From assembly GCF_902859645.1 (NCBI RefSeq), contig NZ_CADIJR010000006.1, forward strand, positions 62,001-126,000: DNA of 64,000 nt, given 5' to 3'. The notes under the pieces were generated by a model. It ran no database searches. It was not told the origin of the DNA and worked only from the letters and a program-made list of their open reading frames with translations. The translations under genes and the position numbers were made by a program. Shown here in pieces: positions 1 through 9,297 of the stretch. Source of the stretch: Achromobacter insuavis. GTDB taxonomy: Bacteria > Pseudomonadota > Gammaproteobacteria > Burkholderiales > Burkholderiaceae_B. Position 1 is the first letter of the stretch, and every line of letters begins with the position of its first letter.

Positions 1-1
1 C

Positions 2-214
2 CGCAAGCTGCTGGAAGTGTGCGCGGCGCTGGGCGTGGGGCCGGAGCGCGCCATCGCGGTGGGCGACGGCGCCAACGACCTGCCGATGCTGCGCACGGCC
101 GGCCTGTCGGTGGCGTACCACGCCAAGCCGGCGGTGCGGCGCGAGGCCAAGGTGGCGATCGACCAGGGCGGGCTGGATCAGCTGCTGCGCCTGTTCGCCG
201 CCCGCGCCGCGTAA
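2..214 (+). CDS. serB: Phosphoserine phosphatase SerB, C-terminal part (truncated by window edge)
   Basis: Only the last 70 codons are present; the frame is already open at the window edge. The fragment holds the HAD-superfamily motif IV region (VGDGANDLPML, with the acidic GDGxND that binds Mg2+), followed by the AYHAKPAVRREA segment and a terminal domain (DQGGLDQLLRLF) typical of bacterial SerB. SerB dephosphorylates L-phosphoserine in the last step of serine synthesis, in the cytoplasm. The nucleophilic DxDxT motif lies outside the window, so the assignment rests on the C-terminal signature only. Another Cof- or SerB-like HAD phosphatase is possible but less likely. Confidence 0.8.
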   Translation, partial: RKLLEVCAALGVGPERAIAVGDGANDLPMLRTAGLSVAYHAKPAVRREAKVAIDQGGLDQLLRLFAARAA

Positions 215-261
215 GCGGACGGCGCGCGGGCCGCGCTGTCCGCGGCCCGGTCCGACCCGCC

Positions 262-1458
262 TCAGGCGTTGATCAGGCCGGGGATCTTCACGTCCGGGTC
301 GACATCGGCGTTGTAATCGACCCCGTCGATCTCGAACCCGAACAGGCGCAGGAAATCGCGCTTGTAGCCGGCGAAATCGGTCAGTTCATACAGATTGGAC
401 TCGGTCACCTGGTGCCACAGCGCCTGCACCTGCGCCTGCACGGCCGGGTCCAGTTCCAGGTAGTCCGCGCGCAACCGGCCCTCGGCGTCCAGGATCGGCG
501 CCGCGCCGCACAGGCTGTCGCGATACAGGCCGTAGACCTGCTCGATACAGCCCTCGTGCGTGCCTTTTTCCTTCATGACCTTGAACAGCAGCGACAGGTA
601 CAGCGGCATCATCGGGATCGCCGAGCTGGCCTGGGTCACGACCGCCTTCAGCACCGAGACGCGGGCATCGCCGCCGCGCGCGGCCAGCTTGGCGCGGATG
701 TCCAGCACCTTCTGGTCCAGGTCTTTCTTGGCGGCGCCGATCGAGCCGTTCCAGTAGATGTCGTGGGTGATCTTCTCGCCCAGGTAGGTGAAGGCGGTGG
801 TGGTGGCGCCCTCGGCCAGCACGCCGGCCTCCAGCAGGGCGTCGATCCACATCTGCCAGTCCTCGCCGCCCATCACCGCCACCGTGGCGTCGATCTCTTC
901 CTGGGTGGCAGGTTCCAGCACCGATTCCTTGATGACTTCCTTGTCGGTATCCAGGCCGCGCAGCGTGACCGCCTGGCCGACCGGCTTGAGGGTCGAGTTG
1001 AACACCGCGCCGCTGACCGGATGGGTGCGGCGCGGCGCGGCCAGGCTGTAGATCACCTGGTCGACCTGGCCCAGGTCCTGCCTGATGGCGGCGATGGTCT
1101 GGGTCTTGATGGCATCGGAGAAGGCGTCGCCGTTGATGCTCTTGGCGTACAGGCCCTCGGCGCTGGCGAACTTGTCGAAGGCGGCGCTGTTGTACCAGCC
1201 CGGGGTGCCGGCCTTGGCGGCCTCGCCGGGGCGCTCGAAGAACACGCCCAGGGTCTGGGCGCCACAGCCGAAGGCGGCGCTGATGCGGGCCGCCAGGCCA
1301 TAGCCGGTGGACGCGCCGATCACCAGCACGCGTTTCGGCCCCCCCGCGATCGGGCCCTGGGCGCGGACGTAGTCGATCTGCTGCTTGACGTTGGCCTCGC
1401 AGCCGACGGGATGGGTGGTGACGCAGATGAAGCCGCGCACGCGGGGTTTGATGATCAT
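262..1458 (-). CDS. fabV: Enoyl-ACP/enoyl-CoA reductase FabV (NADH)
   Basis: 398 residues, the normal FabV length. FabV reduces trans-2-enoyl-ACP in the last step of each fatty-acid elongation cycle and is intrinsically triclosan-tolerant compared with FabI. The N-terminus ([17 protein letters not shown]) and the Rossmann segment [16 protein letters not shown] (about 45-60) are typical. The catalytic Tyr-x8-Lys motif of this family is visible as Y235 and K244 in [11 protein letters not shown], unlike the Y-x6-K of FabI. The ATG at 1458 is preceded by GAGG at good spacing. It is convergent with serB, and the gap of about 47 bases between them is G+C-rich without an obvious T-tailed hairpin. 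Confidence 0.95.
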   Translation of the reverse strand: MIIKPRVRGFICVTTHPVGCEANVKQQIDYVRAQGPIAGGPKRVLVIGASTGYGLAARISAAFGCGAQTLGVFFERPGEAAKAGTPGWYNSAAFDKFASAEGLYAKSINGDAFSDAIKTQTIAAIRQDLGQVDQVIYSLAAPRRTHPVSGAVFNSTLKPVGQAVTLRGLDTDKEVIKESVLEPATQEEIDATVAVMGGEDWQMWIDALLEAGVLAEGATTTAFTYLGEKITHDIYWNGSIGAAKKDLDQKVLDIRAKLAARGGDARVSVLKAVVTQASSAIPMMPLYLSLLFKVMKEKGTHEGCIEQVYGLYRDSLCGAAPILDAEGRLRADYLELDPAVQAQVQALWHQVTESNLYELTDFAGYKRDFLRLFGFEIDGVDYNADVDPDVKIPGLINA

Positions 1459-1576
1459 GGAGACCTCGTTCTGGAAATGCCGGGAGGGTGCCGCGCGCAG
1501 GCGCGAGAGACGCCCGGCATTGTACGGGAGCCAACGGCGCCGGCCGCCGGGCAGCCCGGCCTGTGCGTGACGCGGA

Positions 1577-2512
1577 TCAGGCCGCCGCGGCGGCCCGGGC
1601 GCGGCCGCGGCGCCATTCCACCAGGCCGATGCCGATGCCGCTGGCGCAGATGATGGCGATGCCGAGCCAGGTCAGGGGATCGGGGAAGTGGTCCCAGACC
1701 AGCCAGCCGACCGTGGTGGCGCTGATGATCTGCAGGTAGATGAAGGGCGCCAGGGTCGAGGCCGGCGCGCGGCGGTAGGCGGCGATCTGGAACAGGTGGC
1801 CCAGGCCGCCGGTGACCCCGGTGGAGATCAGCAGCGTCCAGTCCAGCGGCGTCAGCGCCTGCAGCACCGGCAGGGCGGGCGGCAGGATGAAGGGCAGGGC
1901 CAGCGTCAGGCAGCCGGTGCCGACCGCGCCGCTCCAGATCAGCGAGGTGAACGGATCGTCGCCGGCCACGCGGCGCGTGGCGATGAACTGGGCGGCGAAG
2001 CAACAGGCCGTCAGCAGGCCGAAGATGGTACCGACCGGATGCAGGCCGCCGCCCGGCCGGATGACGATGATGACGCCGATGAAGGCGATGCCCGCGGCGA
2101 CGAAGCGCGACATGCGCGCCGGTTCCTTCAGGATCCAGGGCGCCAGCGACAGCACCAGCAGCGGCGCCAGGAAGTTGATGGCGGTGGCCTCGGCCTGCGG
2201 AATATAGCTGAGCGTGGTGAAGAACATCAGCGTGGCCAGGAACATCGAGCCGCCGCGCAGGAGCTGTTCGCGCGGCTTGTTGCTGCGCAGGATGCCGACG
2301 CCCCGGGTCGGCAGCACCAGCGCCAGCACCAGCACCAGGTGCACGGCATAGCGGAACCACGACAGCACCAGCAGCGGCACGCCCGCGTTCATGACCCATT
2401 TGCCGCTGGCGTCCAGGCAGGACAGCGTCCACATCGACAGCACCAGCAACAGGATCCCGACGAGCGGGCCGCTGGCGGCGGGACGCGGGCGACCGGTATC
2501 GGCCGGGGACAT
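1577..2512 (-). CDS. DMT-superfamily (EamA) transporter
   Basis: 311 residues with ten hydrophobic segments arranged as two EamA repeats: roughly residues 15-150, ending in [15 protein letters not shown], and 160-300, ending in [20 protein letters not shown]. The proline-containing [13 protein letters not shown]-like and [12 protein letters not shown] segments are typical of inner-membrane drug/metabolite exporters such as RhaT- or S-adenosylmethionine-type carriers; the substrate cannot be read from sequence. It is divergent from the LysR gene at 2600, with only 87 bases between the starts, so that LysR may control it. The ATG at 2512 was chosen over upstream in-frame starts because the upstream residues are low-complexity and the homologous region begins here. 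Confidence 0.85.
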   Translation of the reverse strand: MSPADTGRPRPAASGPLVGILLLVLSMWTLSCLDASGKWVMNAGVPLLVLSWFRYAVHLVLVLALVLPTRGVGILRSNKPREQLLRGGSMFLATLMFFTTLSYIPQAEATAINFLAPLLVLSLAPWILKEPARMSRFVAAGIAFIGVIIVIRPGGGLHPVGTIFGLLTACCFAAQFIATRRVAGDDPFTSLIWSGAVGTGCLTLALPFILPPALPVLQALTPLDWTLLISTGVTGGLGHLFQIAAYRRAPASTLAPFIYLQIISATTVGWLVWDHFPDPLTWLGIAIICASGIGIGLVEWRRGRARAAAAA

Positions 2513-2599
2513 GGACAGGCTCCTTGTGCGCTAGGGGGCCGTGGGCGGGGCCACGGGGCGGCTGACATGATACGCTCATCGCGGCAGGGGGAAAGGTTC

Positions 2600-3505
2600 A
2601 TGATCGAACTACGCAATATAGAAACGTTTTTCTGGGTCGCCACGCTGGGCAGCTTCCGCGCCGCGTCCGACAAGCTCAACACCACGCAGCCGGCGGTCTC
2701 GCAACGCATCGCCTCGCTCGAGGCCGACCTGGGCGTGCGCCTGTTCGAGCGCGACGCGCGCGGCGTCAAGCTCACCGGCAAGGGCCACGAACTGCTGTCG
2801 CACGCCGAACGCATGCTGCAGGTGCGGCGCGACATGTTCGAGGCCGCGCGCGAGCAGAACGTGATGACCGGCACGGTGCGCATCGGCGTGGCCGAGACCA
2901 TCGTGCAGACCTGGCTGCCGACGCTGATCGAACTGGTGCACGCCTCGTATCCGGCGCTGGTGCTGGAGATCGAGGTCGACACCACGCACGTGCTGCGCTC
3001 GCACCTGATGGCGCGGCAGATCGACCTGGCCTTCCTGATGGGGCCGGTGCTGGAGGCGCGGGTCGAGAACCTGCCGCTGTGCACCTATCCGCTGGCCTGG
3101 GTCGCCAGTCCCTTGCTGGACCTGGGGCCCGAGCCGCTGACGCTGGAGCGCATCGCGCGGCTGCCGATCGTGACCTATCCGTCCAACAGCGCGCCGTACC
3201 GCGTGGTGCGCGACATGCTGACGCGCGCCGGCGTGGTCTCGCCGCGCATGTACGGCAGCGCCTCGATGTCCATGGTGGTGCGGATGACGCAGGACTGCAT
3301 CGGCACCAGCGTCATCGCGCCGGTGTTCCTGGGCAAGGAGCTGGCGCGCGGCGAACTGCGCATCCTGCGGGTCGACGCGGATCCGCTGCCCGAGCTGAGC
3401 TTCACCGCCACCTGGGTGCAGGGGCCCGACAGCCACGCGGTGCGCCTGATCGCGCAGATGGCGCAGAAGGTCGCGGCGCAGGCCGGCGACGGCGTGCCCG
3501 CTTAG
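2600..3505 (+). CDS. LysR-family transcriptional regulator (paralogue of the one at 9298)
   Basis: 301 residues. The N-terminal winged helix-turn-helix (residues 1-60, MIELRNIETFFWVATLGSFR...TTQPAVSQRIASLE) is followed by a periplasmic-binding-like effector domain from about residue 90. The frame is open far upstream (no stop from 1688), but homology starts at the ATG at 2600. It lies just upstream of the TRAP-amidase cluster and is divergent from the DMT exporter. It resembles the second LysR at 9298 over its full length, including the C-terminal WVQGPDSHAVR / WMQGPDSQVPR segments, so the two are paralogues flanking one catabolic cluster. The effector is unknown; the TRAP substrate or its breakdown product is a reasonable guess. 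Confidence 0.93.
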   Translation: MIELRNIETFFWVATLGSFRAASDKLNTTQPAVSQRIASLEADLGVRLFERDARGVKLTGKGHELLSHAERMLQVRRDMFEAAREQNVMTGTVRIGVAETIVQTWLPTLIELVHASYPALVLEIEVDTTHVLRSHLMARQIDLAFLMGPVLEARVENLPLCTYPLAWVASPLLDLGPEPLTLERIARLPIVTYPSNSAPYRVVRDMLTRAGVVSPRMYGSASMSMVVRMTQDCIGTSVIAPVFLGKELARGELRILRVDADPLPELSFTATWVQGPDSHAVRLIAQMAQKVAAQAGDGVPA

Positions 3506-3889
3506 TACGGCAATGCCGCGTCCGGCGTGGCCGATCCAACCTAGGTGTTTTCCCCAGCAGGGCGTGCGCGGCCGCGTCGCGGCGGCCGTGCGCGCGCCGG
3601 CCGCGCGTTGTCGCGATTGCCCGCCAGGCCGCATGGTTGCTGGCTTTGCGGCCGGTGGCGGGTTCCGCAGCAATGAGACCCAAGAAATATTTATACCCCC
3701 ACATCGCAACTTACGATTGGACGCTGGACGCCCCTGACGCTGCAATGGCGGCACATCAAGAAGATCGCCTGCTTCGACAGGCTCCGGGGGAAATCGTTTG
3801 CTCCTCTGACGTACCGATTCTTACCCGCGCGCTCAAGGTAACGGGGACCCGCGCGCGCAGACCATCCCGCCAGCCAGGAGTTTTCGTCC
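3506..3889 (+). promoter_or_regulatory. 384-base gene-free region upstream of the TRAP operon
   Basis: No convincing gene. It opens with a G+C-rich hairpin (arms GGCCGC 3570-3575 and GCGGCC 3582-3587, extended outward by several pairs) that could end LysR transcription, though no T-run follows. The middle part (about 3680-3715) is A+T-rich compared with the surroundings (AAGAAATATTTATA) and is the most likely promoter/operator zone for the TRAP operon. I could not fix a -35/-10 pair with confidence. The end carries an AGGAG ribosome site before the ATG at 3890. Confidence 0.5.
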
Positions 3890-4936
3890 ATGAAGAAGTC
3901 GCTCGCTCTCGCCGCCGTCGCCGCCAGCCTGTTGGCCGGCGCCGCCCAGGCGCAAGACCTGCCCAAGACCCACCTGAAGGTGGTCGGCGGCCTGTCCAAC
4001 CTGACCGCCTACAACGATTACGAAAAGCCGTTCTGGACCAAGACCATTCCGGACGCGTCCAAGGGCCAGGTCACGGCGGACATCAAGGGTTTCAATGAAA
4101 TGGGCCTGAAGGGCCCGGAACTGCTGCGCCTGATGTCCACCGGCGTGGTCGAGTTCGGCACCGCCACGCTGTCGTACTTCGCCAGCGACAACCCGATCAA
4201 CGAAGCCATCGACCTGGCCGGCCTGGCGCCGGACGTGAAGACGGCGCGCGAGGTGACCAACGCCTTCGAGCCGGTCTATGCGCGCCTGTACGGCGAGGGC
4301 AGCAACGTCAAGCTGCTGGGCATCTCCACCTATCCGGCGCAGGTGCTGTTCTGCAACGCCGAGATCAAGGGCCTGGCCGACATCAAGGGCAAGAAGGTCC
4401 GCACCAGCAGCCGCACCACCGCCGAATTCGTGGAAGCGCTGGGCGGCTCCAGCGTCACCATGGCGTTCGGCGAAGTGGTGCCGGCGCTGCAGAACAAGGT
4501 GGTCGATTGCGCCATCACCGGTTCGCTGTCGGGCTACTCGGCCAAGTGGTACGAAGTCTCGACCCACCTGGTGGCGCTGCCGATCAACTGGAACCAGCAG
4601 ATCCACGCCGTCAACCAGAAGGCCTGGGACAAGCTCGACCCCAACGTGCGCACCTTCCTGCAGGCCAACGTCAAGACGCTGGTCGACAACATCTGGGACG
4701 CCGCGGCGCGCCAGACCCAGGAAGGCTATGACTGCAACACCGGCGCGGCGGCTTGCCCGTTCCCGGTCAAGGGCAAGATGGTGCTGGTGCAGCCCTCGGA
4801 CGCCGACCGCGAACTGCTCAAGAAGGTGACGCAGGAAGCCGTGCTGCCCAAGTGGGCCGCGCGTTGCTCGGCGCAGTGCGTCAAGGACTTCAACGCCACC
4901 GTCGGCAAGACGCTCGGCGTGACCGCCAGCAAGTAA
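3890..4936 (+). CDS. TRAP transporter solute-binding protein (DctP type)
   Basis: 348 residues. A clear Sec signal peptide (MKKSLALAAVAASLLAGAAQAQ) sends it to the periplasm. The mature part has the DctP-family layout, including FGTATLSYFASDNPIN, a region near 160 with KGLADIKGKKVRTSSR, and the downstream GEVVPALQNKVVDCAITG segment that forms the ligand pocket; the conserved arginine used by many TRAP binding proteins for carboxylates could be the R in VRTSSR. Tail cysteines (CNTGAAACPF and CSAQCVKDF) are unusual and may form disulfides. AGGAG lies ahead of the start. The partner permeases follow at 5017 and 5634. The substrate is not determinable, although the neighbouring amidase suggests an amide or carboxylate. 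Confidence 0.93.
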   Translation: MKKSLALAAVAASLLAGAAQAQDLPKTHLKVVGGLSNLTAYNDYEKPFWTKTIPDASKGQVTADIKGFNEMGLKGPELLRLMSTGVVEFGTATLSYFASDNPINEAIDLAGLAPDVKTAREVTNAFEPVYARLYGEGSNVKLLGISTYPAQVLFCNAEIKGLADIKGKKVRTSSRTTAEFVEALGGSSVTMAFGEVVPALQNKVVDCAITGSLSGYSAKWYEVSTHLVALPINWNQQIHAVNQKAWDKLDPNVRTFLQANVKTLVDNIWDAAARQTQEGYDCNTGAAACPFPVKGKMVLVQPSDADRELLKKVTQEAVLPKWAARCSAQCVKDFNATVGKTLGVTASK

Positions 4937-4943
4937 GCGTGAC

Positions 4944-4971
4944 GGCGCGCCGCCGCTGGCGGCGGCGCGCC
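4944..4971 (+). terminator. Strong intercistronic hairpin after the TRAP binding-protein gene
   Basis: A perfect inverted repeat with 13-base arms (GGCGCGCCGCCGC at 4944-4956 and its complement at 4959-4971) and two central bases. No T-run follows, so it is unlikely to be a complete terminator. It lies 8 bases after the binding-protein stop and before the permease genes, where such hairpins usually stabilise the upstream message or attenuate read-through. Confidence 0.7.
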
Positions 4972-5016
4972 CGCGATTCATCATCAAGGCCGCATCCGGC
5001 CGCAGAGGTTTTTCCC

Positions 5017-5637
5017 ATGACCCGAACCGAACACTTCCGCCTGCTGGGCGGGCTGCTGCGGCGCGCCGAGACATTCTCGCGCGTCGCGGTGTGGGCGGGC
5101 GGCGCGCTGACCATCGCCAGCGTGCTGCTCATCTCCTTCGACGTGCTGGCCCGCAAATTCCTGGGCTTCAACACCGGCGGCGCCGACGAGCTGTCGAGCT
5201 ACGCCTTTGCCATCAGCACCTCCTGGGCGCTGGCCTTCGCCACGCTGCAACGCGCCAACGTGCGGGTCGATGTGCTCTACCAGAAGCTGCCGGTGCGCGT
5301 GTCGGCCGTGCTCGACTGGATTTCCATGGTGGCCCTGGCGGTCTTCATGGTGTTCCTGACCTATTACGCCTTTGAAGTGGTGCAGATGTCGTGGACCCAG
5401 AAGTCCGCCGCCAACACGCCGCTGGCCACGCCGTTGTGGATTCCGCAGGGCCTGTGGCTGCTGGGCCTGGCCTGGATGTGCATCACCGTGGCATTGATGC
5501 TGGCGCGCGCCTCGGCCGCGCTGGTGACGGGCGACATCGAGCTGGTCAAGGAAATCTGCGGCGTGCGCTCGGCGCAGGAAGAAGCCGACGAAGAAGCCGC
5601 CGCCGGCGAGCGCATGGTCAAGGGAGCCACGGCATGA
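5017..5637 (+). CDS. TRAP transporter small permease (DctQ type)
   Basis: 206 residues with four predicted membrane segments (about 28-50, 65-85, 100-122 and 150-175). The DctQ-family features are visible: FDVLARKFLGFNTGGADELSSYAF, the charged mid-loop QRANVRVDVLY, and the late WIPQGLWLLGLAWM segment. With the large permease it forms the inner-membrane, sodium-driven part of the TRAP system; the acidic, alanine-rich tail is cytoplasmic. The start at 5017 follows AGAGG and fits the family N-terminus; the open frame upstream overlaps dctP and is not used. Its stop codon overlaps the start of the next gene (ATGA). Confidence 0.92.
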   Translation: MTRTEHFRLLGGLLRRAETFSRVAVWAGGALTIASVLLISFDVLARKFLGFNTGGADELSSYAFAISTSWALAFATLQRANVRVDVLYQKLPVRVSAVLDWISMVALAVFMVFLTYYAFEVVQMSWTQKSAANTPLATPLWIPQGLWLLGLAWMCITVALMLARASAALVTGDIELVKEICGVRSAQEEADEEAAAGERMVKGATA

Positions 5638-6917
5638 TCGCAACCGCCCTGACCCTGTTGCTGGTCCTGATCGGCCTGTCCATCCCCGTGGGCGCCGCCC
5701 TGGGAGTGCTGGGCCTGATGCTGGATCCGCTGTTCTCCATGCTGCCGCTGTCGCGCGCGATCGGCGAAGTCTCGTGGAGCACCAACAACGAATTCCTGCT
5801 GGTCGCCATTCCGCTGTTCATCATGCTGGGCGAAGTGCTGCTGCGGGCCGGTTTCGCCGAGCGCATGTACGGCGCCATGAGCCTGTGGCTGTCGTGGCTG
5901 CCGGGCGGCCTGATGCACGCCAACATCGGCGCCTCGACGCTGTTCTCGGCCACCTCCGGCTCCAGCGTGGCCACCGCCGCGACCGTGGGCACGGTGGCGA
6001 TCCCGCAGATCCGCAAGTACGGCTACAACGAGCCGCTGTTCCTGGGCAGCCTGGCCGCCGGCGGCACGCTCGGCATCCTGATTCCGCCGTCGATCAACCT
6101 GGTGATCTATGGCGTGCTGACCAATTCGTCGGTGCCCAAGCTCTACCTGGCCGGCATCATCCCCGGCTTCGCCATGGCGGCGCTGTTCATGCTGACGGTG
6201 ATGATCGCCTGCGTGGCCAAGCCGTCCTGGGGCGGCAAGAAGATCCAGGCCACCTGGGGCCAGCGCTTCGCCAGCCTGGTGCACCTGGCGCCGCCGATGG
6301 GCATCTTCCTGCTGGTGGTGGGCTCGATCTATGCCGGCCTGGCCACGCCGACCGAGGCGGCCGCGCTGGGCGTGCTGGGCGCGCTGCTGCTGGCCGCCTG
6401 GTTCCGCCGCCTGACCTGGACCATGTTGCGCGAGGCGATGGAAGGCACCATGCGCTCGACCGCCATGATCATGCTGATCGTGGTGGCCGCGAGCTTCCTG
6501 AACTTCGTCATGTCCGCCACCGGCCTGACCGACGCGCTGACCCAGTCCATCACCGGGCTGGGCCTGTCGCCGGGCTGGATGCTGCTGATCGTGATCGTGT
6601 TCTACCTGGTGCTGGGCTGCTTCATGGAGACCCTGTCGATGATGATCACGACGATCCCGATCGTCGCGCCCATCATGATCGCGCTGGGCTACGACCCGAT
6701 CTGGCTGGGCATCATCATCATCATCCTGGTCGAGGCCGCGCTGATCACGCCGCCGGTGGGGCTGAACCTGTTCGTGGTGCAGAGCCTGCGCAAGAGCGGC
6801 TCGATGAGCGCCGTGATCGTCGGCAGCCTGCCGTTCGTGCTGGCGATGTTCGTGATGCTGGCGCTGCTGTCGTGGTGGCCCGACCTGGCCTTGTGGCTGC
6901 CGCGGGTGTTCGGCTAG
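5634..6917 (+). CDS. TRAP transporter large permease (DctM type)
   Basis: 427 residues, the usual DctM length, with about a dozen hydrophobic segments. Family landmarks include STLFSATSGSSVATAATVGTVAIPQI, LAAGGTLGILIPPSINLVIYG and the C-terminal repeat VEAALITPPVGLNLFVVQSL. These glycine/proline-rich re-entrant loops form the sodium and substrate path in TRAP/DASS-like carriers. It is translationally coupled to the small permease through a 4-base ATGA overlap. A 9-base-arm hairpin follows the stop (6933-6956), after which the cluster continues on the same strand. Confidence 0.93.
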   Translation: MIATALTLLLVLIGLSIPVGAALGVLGLMLDPLFSMLPLSRAIGEVSWSTNNEFLLVAIPLFIMLGEVLLRAGFAERMYGAMSLWLSWLPGGLMHANIGASTLFSATSGSSVATAATVGTVAIPQIRKYGYNEPLFLGSLAAGGTLGILIPPSINLVIYGVLTNSSVPKLYLAGIIPGFAMAALFMLTVMIACVAKPSWGGKKIQATWGQRFASLVHLAPPMGIFLLVVGSIYAGLATPTEAAALGVLGALLLAAWFRRLTWTMLREAMEGTMRSTAMIMLIVVAASFLNFVMSATGLTDALTQSITGLGLSPGWMLLIVIVFYLVLGCFMETLSMMITTIPIVAPIMIALGYDPIWLGIIIIILVEAALITPPVGLNLFVVQSLRKSGSMSAVIVGSLPFVLAMFVMLALLSWWPDLALWLPRVFG

Positions 6918-6932
6918 CCCCTGTCTCCCTTC

Positions 6933-6956
6933 GGGCGCGGCCGCGTCGCCGCGCCC
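6933..6956 (+). terminator. Hairpin between TRAP large permease and DUF2848 gene
   Basis: Perfect 9-base arms (GGGCGCGGC 6933-6941, GCCGCGCCC 6948-6956) with a 6-base loop. No T-run follows. It probably tunes read-through into the enzyme genes rather than stopping it fully. Confidence 0.55.
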
Positions 6957-6988
6957 ATTCCTCCCCGTTTTCCTCCGCAGGACTTTTC

Positions 6989-7672
6989 ATGAAAGCCGTA
7001 TTCCAGATCGAAGCCGATTCCCCCCGCCAGGTCGAGGTGGACTTCAACACCCTCATCGTGGCCGGCTGGGCCGGGCGCGACATCGCCGCCATCGAGCACC
7101 ATATCGAGGAACTGGCCGCCATCGGCGTGCCGCGTCCCACCAGCGTGCCGCTGTACTACCGCATCGCCGACAACCAGCTGACCCAGGCCGAACAGGTGCA
7201 GGCGGTGGGCGGCGATTCGTCCGGCGAGGTCGAGACCTTCGTGTTCGCGGCCGACGGCGAGATGTACGTCAGCATCGCGTCCGACCACACCGACCGCAAG
7301 CTGGAGACGGTCAGCGTGGCCATGTCCAAGCAGGTCTGCGTCAAGCCGGTGGCGACGACGGCCTGGCGCCTGGCCGACGTGGCCGGTTACTGGGACGAGC
7401 TGGTGATCCGTTCGTACATCGTCGAGAACGGCGCCGAGGTGCTGTACCAGGAGGGCCCGCTGGCCTCGCTGCGCACGCCGCAGGACCTGATCGCCGGCTA
7501 CACCGGCGGCGCCGCGACGCTGCCCGAAGGCGCCGGCATGACCTGCGGCACCGTCGGCGCCATCGGCGGCATCCGCCCGTCGGCGGAATTCACCATGGAA
7601 CTGTTCGATCCGCGCCGCCAACGCAGCCTGCGCCACCGGTATCATGTCGAGATCCTGCCGGTGGTGGCCTGA
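6989..7672 (+). CDS. DUF2848 family protein
   Basis: 227 residues, soluble, no signal peptide or membrane segment. It matches the DUF2848 family by overall character: an N-terminal strand region (FQIEADSPRQVEVDFNTLIVAGWAGRD), a middle segment SDHTDRKLETVSVAMSKQVCVKPVA, and a C-terminal TCGTVGAIGGIRPSAEFTMELFDP. The biochemical role of the family is not established as far as I know, but it recurs beside amidase and transporter genes, as here. The middle segment has conserved-looking His, Asp and Lys residues that might bind a ligand. The start at 6989 is the first sensible ATG after the permease. It probably acts on the imported compound together with the amidase. Confidence 0.8.
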   Translation: MKAVFQIEADSPRQVEVDFNTLIVAGWAGRDIAAIEHHIEELAAIGVPRPTSVPLYYRIADNQLTQAEQVQAVGGDSSGEVETFVFAADGEMYVSIASDHTDRKLETVSVAMSKQVCVKPVATTAWRLADVAGYWDELVIRSYIVENGAEVLYQEGPLASLRTPQDLIAGYTGGAATLPEGAGMTCGTVGAIGGIRPSAEFTMELFDPRRQRSLRHRYHVEILPVVA

Positions 7673-7700
7673 CGCCCGGCAGGCGCCCTGATTGCCATGA

Positions 7701-7719
7701 CGCGCCCCGGCGGGGCGCG
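7701..7719 (+). terminator. Short G+C hairpin between DUF2848 and amidase genes
   Basis: Arms CGCGCCCCG (7701-7709) and CGGGGCGCG (7711-7719) are perfectly complementary around one base, so the physical loop would open by a few pairs. No T-run follows. Confidence 0.45.
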
Positions 7720-7764
7720 CCGGTCCAACACTTTTCATGCCGCCCCGCGGCCCCCTGGAACCGT

Positions 7765-9111
7765 ATGCTTTCGACCCTGAATGACCTGACCGCCGCCCTG
7801 AACGACGGCCGCACCACTTCCGTTGAACTGACCGAGGCCGCCCTGGCGCGCGCCGCCGATCCGGCCGGCGAGGGCGCCCGCGCCTTCACCCGCCTGTACG
7901 CCGAGTCGGCGCTGGCCCAGGCGCGCGCCTCGGACACGCTGCGCGCCGCCGGCATCGTGCGCTCGGCCATCGAGGGCCTGCCGATCAGCATCAAGGACCT
8001 GTTCGACATCGAGGGCGAGACCACCATGGCCGGCTCGGTGGCGCGCGAGGGCGAACCCGCGGCCGACGCCAACGCCGAAGTGGTGCAGCGCCTGATCGCC
8101 GCCGGCGCGGTCATCATCGGCCGCACCAACATGACCGAATTCGCCTATTCGGGCCTGGGCATCAACCCGCATTACGGCACCCCGCTGAACCCCTGGGACC
8201 GCGCCACCGGCCGCATTCCCGGCGGTTCGTCGTCGGGCGCCGCGGTCTCGGTGAGCGACGGCATGGCGGTGGCCGCCATCGGATCGGACACCGGCGGCTC
8301 GGTGCGCATCCCGGCCGCGCTGTGCGGCCTGACCGGCTTCAAGCCCAGCGCCTGGCGCGTGTCGATGGAAGGCGTGCTGCCGCTGTCGGCCAACCTGGAT
8401 TCCATCGGCCCCATCGCCGCCAGCGTGCGCTGCTGCGCCGAGCTGGACGCCATCCTGTCGGGCGAGGGCGGTCCGGTGCCCGAGGCGCTGCCGCTGCGCG
8501 GCCTGCGCCTGGCGGTGCCCAAGACGCTGGCGCTGGACGCCATGGACAAGCATGTGTCCGACACCTTCGCGCGCACCGTGGCGCGGCTGGTCGAGGCCGG
8601 CGCCCTGGTCGACGAGATCGCCATTCCGGAATTCGCCGAACTGGCCGGCATCAACGCCAAGGGCGGCTTCACCGCCGCCGAGGCCTGGGCCTGGCACCGC
8701 GACCTGATCGCCCGCGCCGGCAAGCGCTACGATCCGCGGGTGGTGTCGCGCATCATGCGCGGCAAGGACATGGGCGCCGCCGACTACCTGGACCTGCTGG
8801 ACGCGCGCGAAGCCTGGGTCGCCGCCGTCGACCGCCGCATCGCCGGCTACGACGCGCTGATCCTGCCGACCACGCCGATCGTGGCGCCGGCCGTGGCCGA
8901 CCTGACGGCCTCGGATGAAGCCTATTACGCCGCCAACGGCCTGATCCTGCGCAATCCCACCCTGATCAACTTCCTCGATGGCTGCGCGCTGTCGCTGCCT
9001 TGCCATGCCGCCGGCACCGCGCCGGTCGGCCTGATGATCGCCGGCAGCAACGGCGCCGACCGCCGCATCCTGGCGATCGGCCTGGCGGTCGAGGAACGGC
9101 TCGCGGGCTGA
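7765..9111 (+). CDS. Amidase signature (AS) family amidase
   Basis: 448 residues. The complete Ser-cisSer-Lys triad of AS amidases can be placed: K77 in PISIKDLFD, the cis-serine S155 in PGGSSSG, and the nucleophile S179 in GSDTGGSVR (24 residues apart, as in the family). It hydrolyses a carboxamide to acid and ammonia in the cytoplasm. Relatives include GatA-like and aryl/aliphatic amidases, but the absence of gatB/gatC nearby makes tRNA amidation unlikely. It sits in a cluster with a TRAP importer and DUF2848, so the imported solute is plausibly an amide or N-acyl compound. The ribosome site before 7765 is weak. Confidence 0.93.
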   Translation: MLSTLNDLTAALNDGRTTSVELTEAALARAADPAGEGARAFTRLYAESALAQARASDTLRAAGIVRSAIEGLPISIKDLFDIEGETTMAGSVAREGEPAADANAEVVQRLIAAGAVIIGRTNMTEFAYSGLGINPHYGTPLNPWDRATGRIPGGSSSGAAVSVSDGMAVAAIGSDTGGSVRIPAALCGLTGFKPSAWRVSMEGVLPLSANLDSIGPIAASVRCCAELDAILSGEGGPVPEALPLRGLRLAVPKTLALDAMDKHVSDTFARTVARLVEAGALVDEIAIPEFAELAGINAKGGFTAAEAWAWHRDLIARAGKRYDPRVVSRIMRGKDMGAADYLDLLDAREAWVAAVDRRIAGYDALILPTTPIVAPAVADLTASDEAYYAANGLILRNPTLINFLDGCALSLPCHAAGTAPVGLMIAGSNGADRRILAIGLAVEERLAG

Positions 9112-9297
9112 ACCCGCGTCGGGGCCGCGCGCTGTCGCGGCCCGTGGCCGCCCGCCGTCGGCCCGTGGCCGGCAAGGGGCGGCCGTCCCGGCGCCGCGCG
9201 GGCGGGCAGGGCGGTGTTTTCCGCCATACCGGAACCGTCCCCCTGACGCTAACATCCAGGCTGGACATGCCGCGCAACGGGGCAGGATACGGGCGCC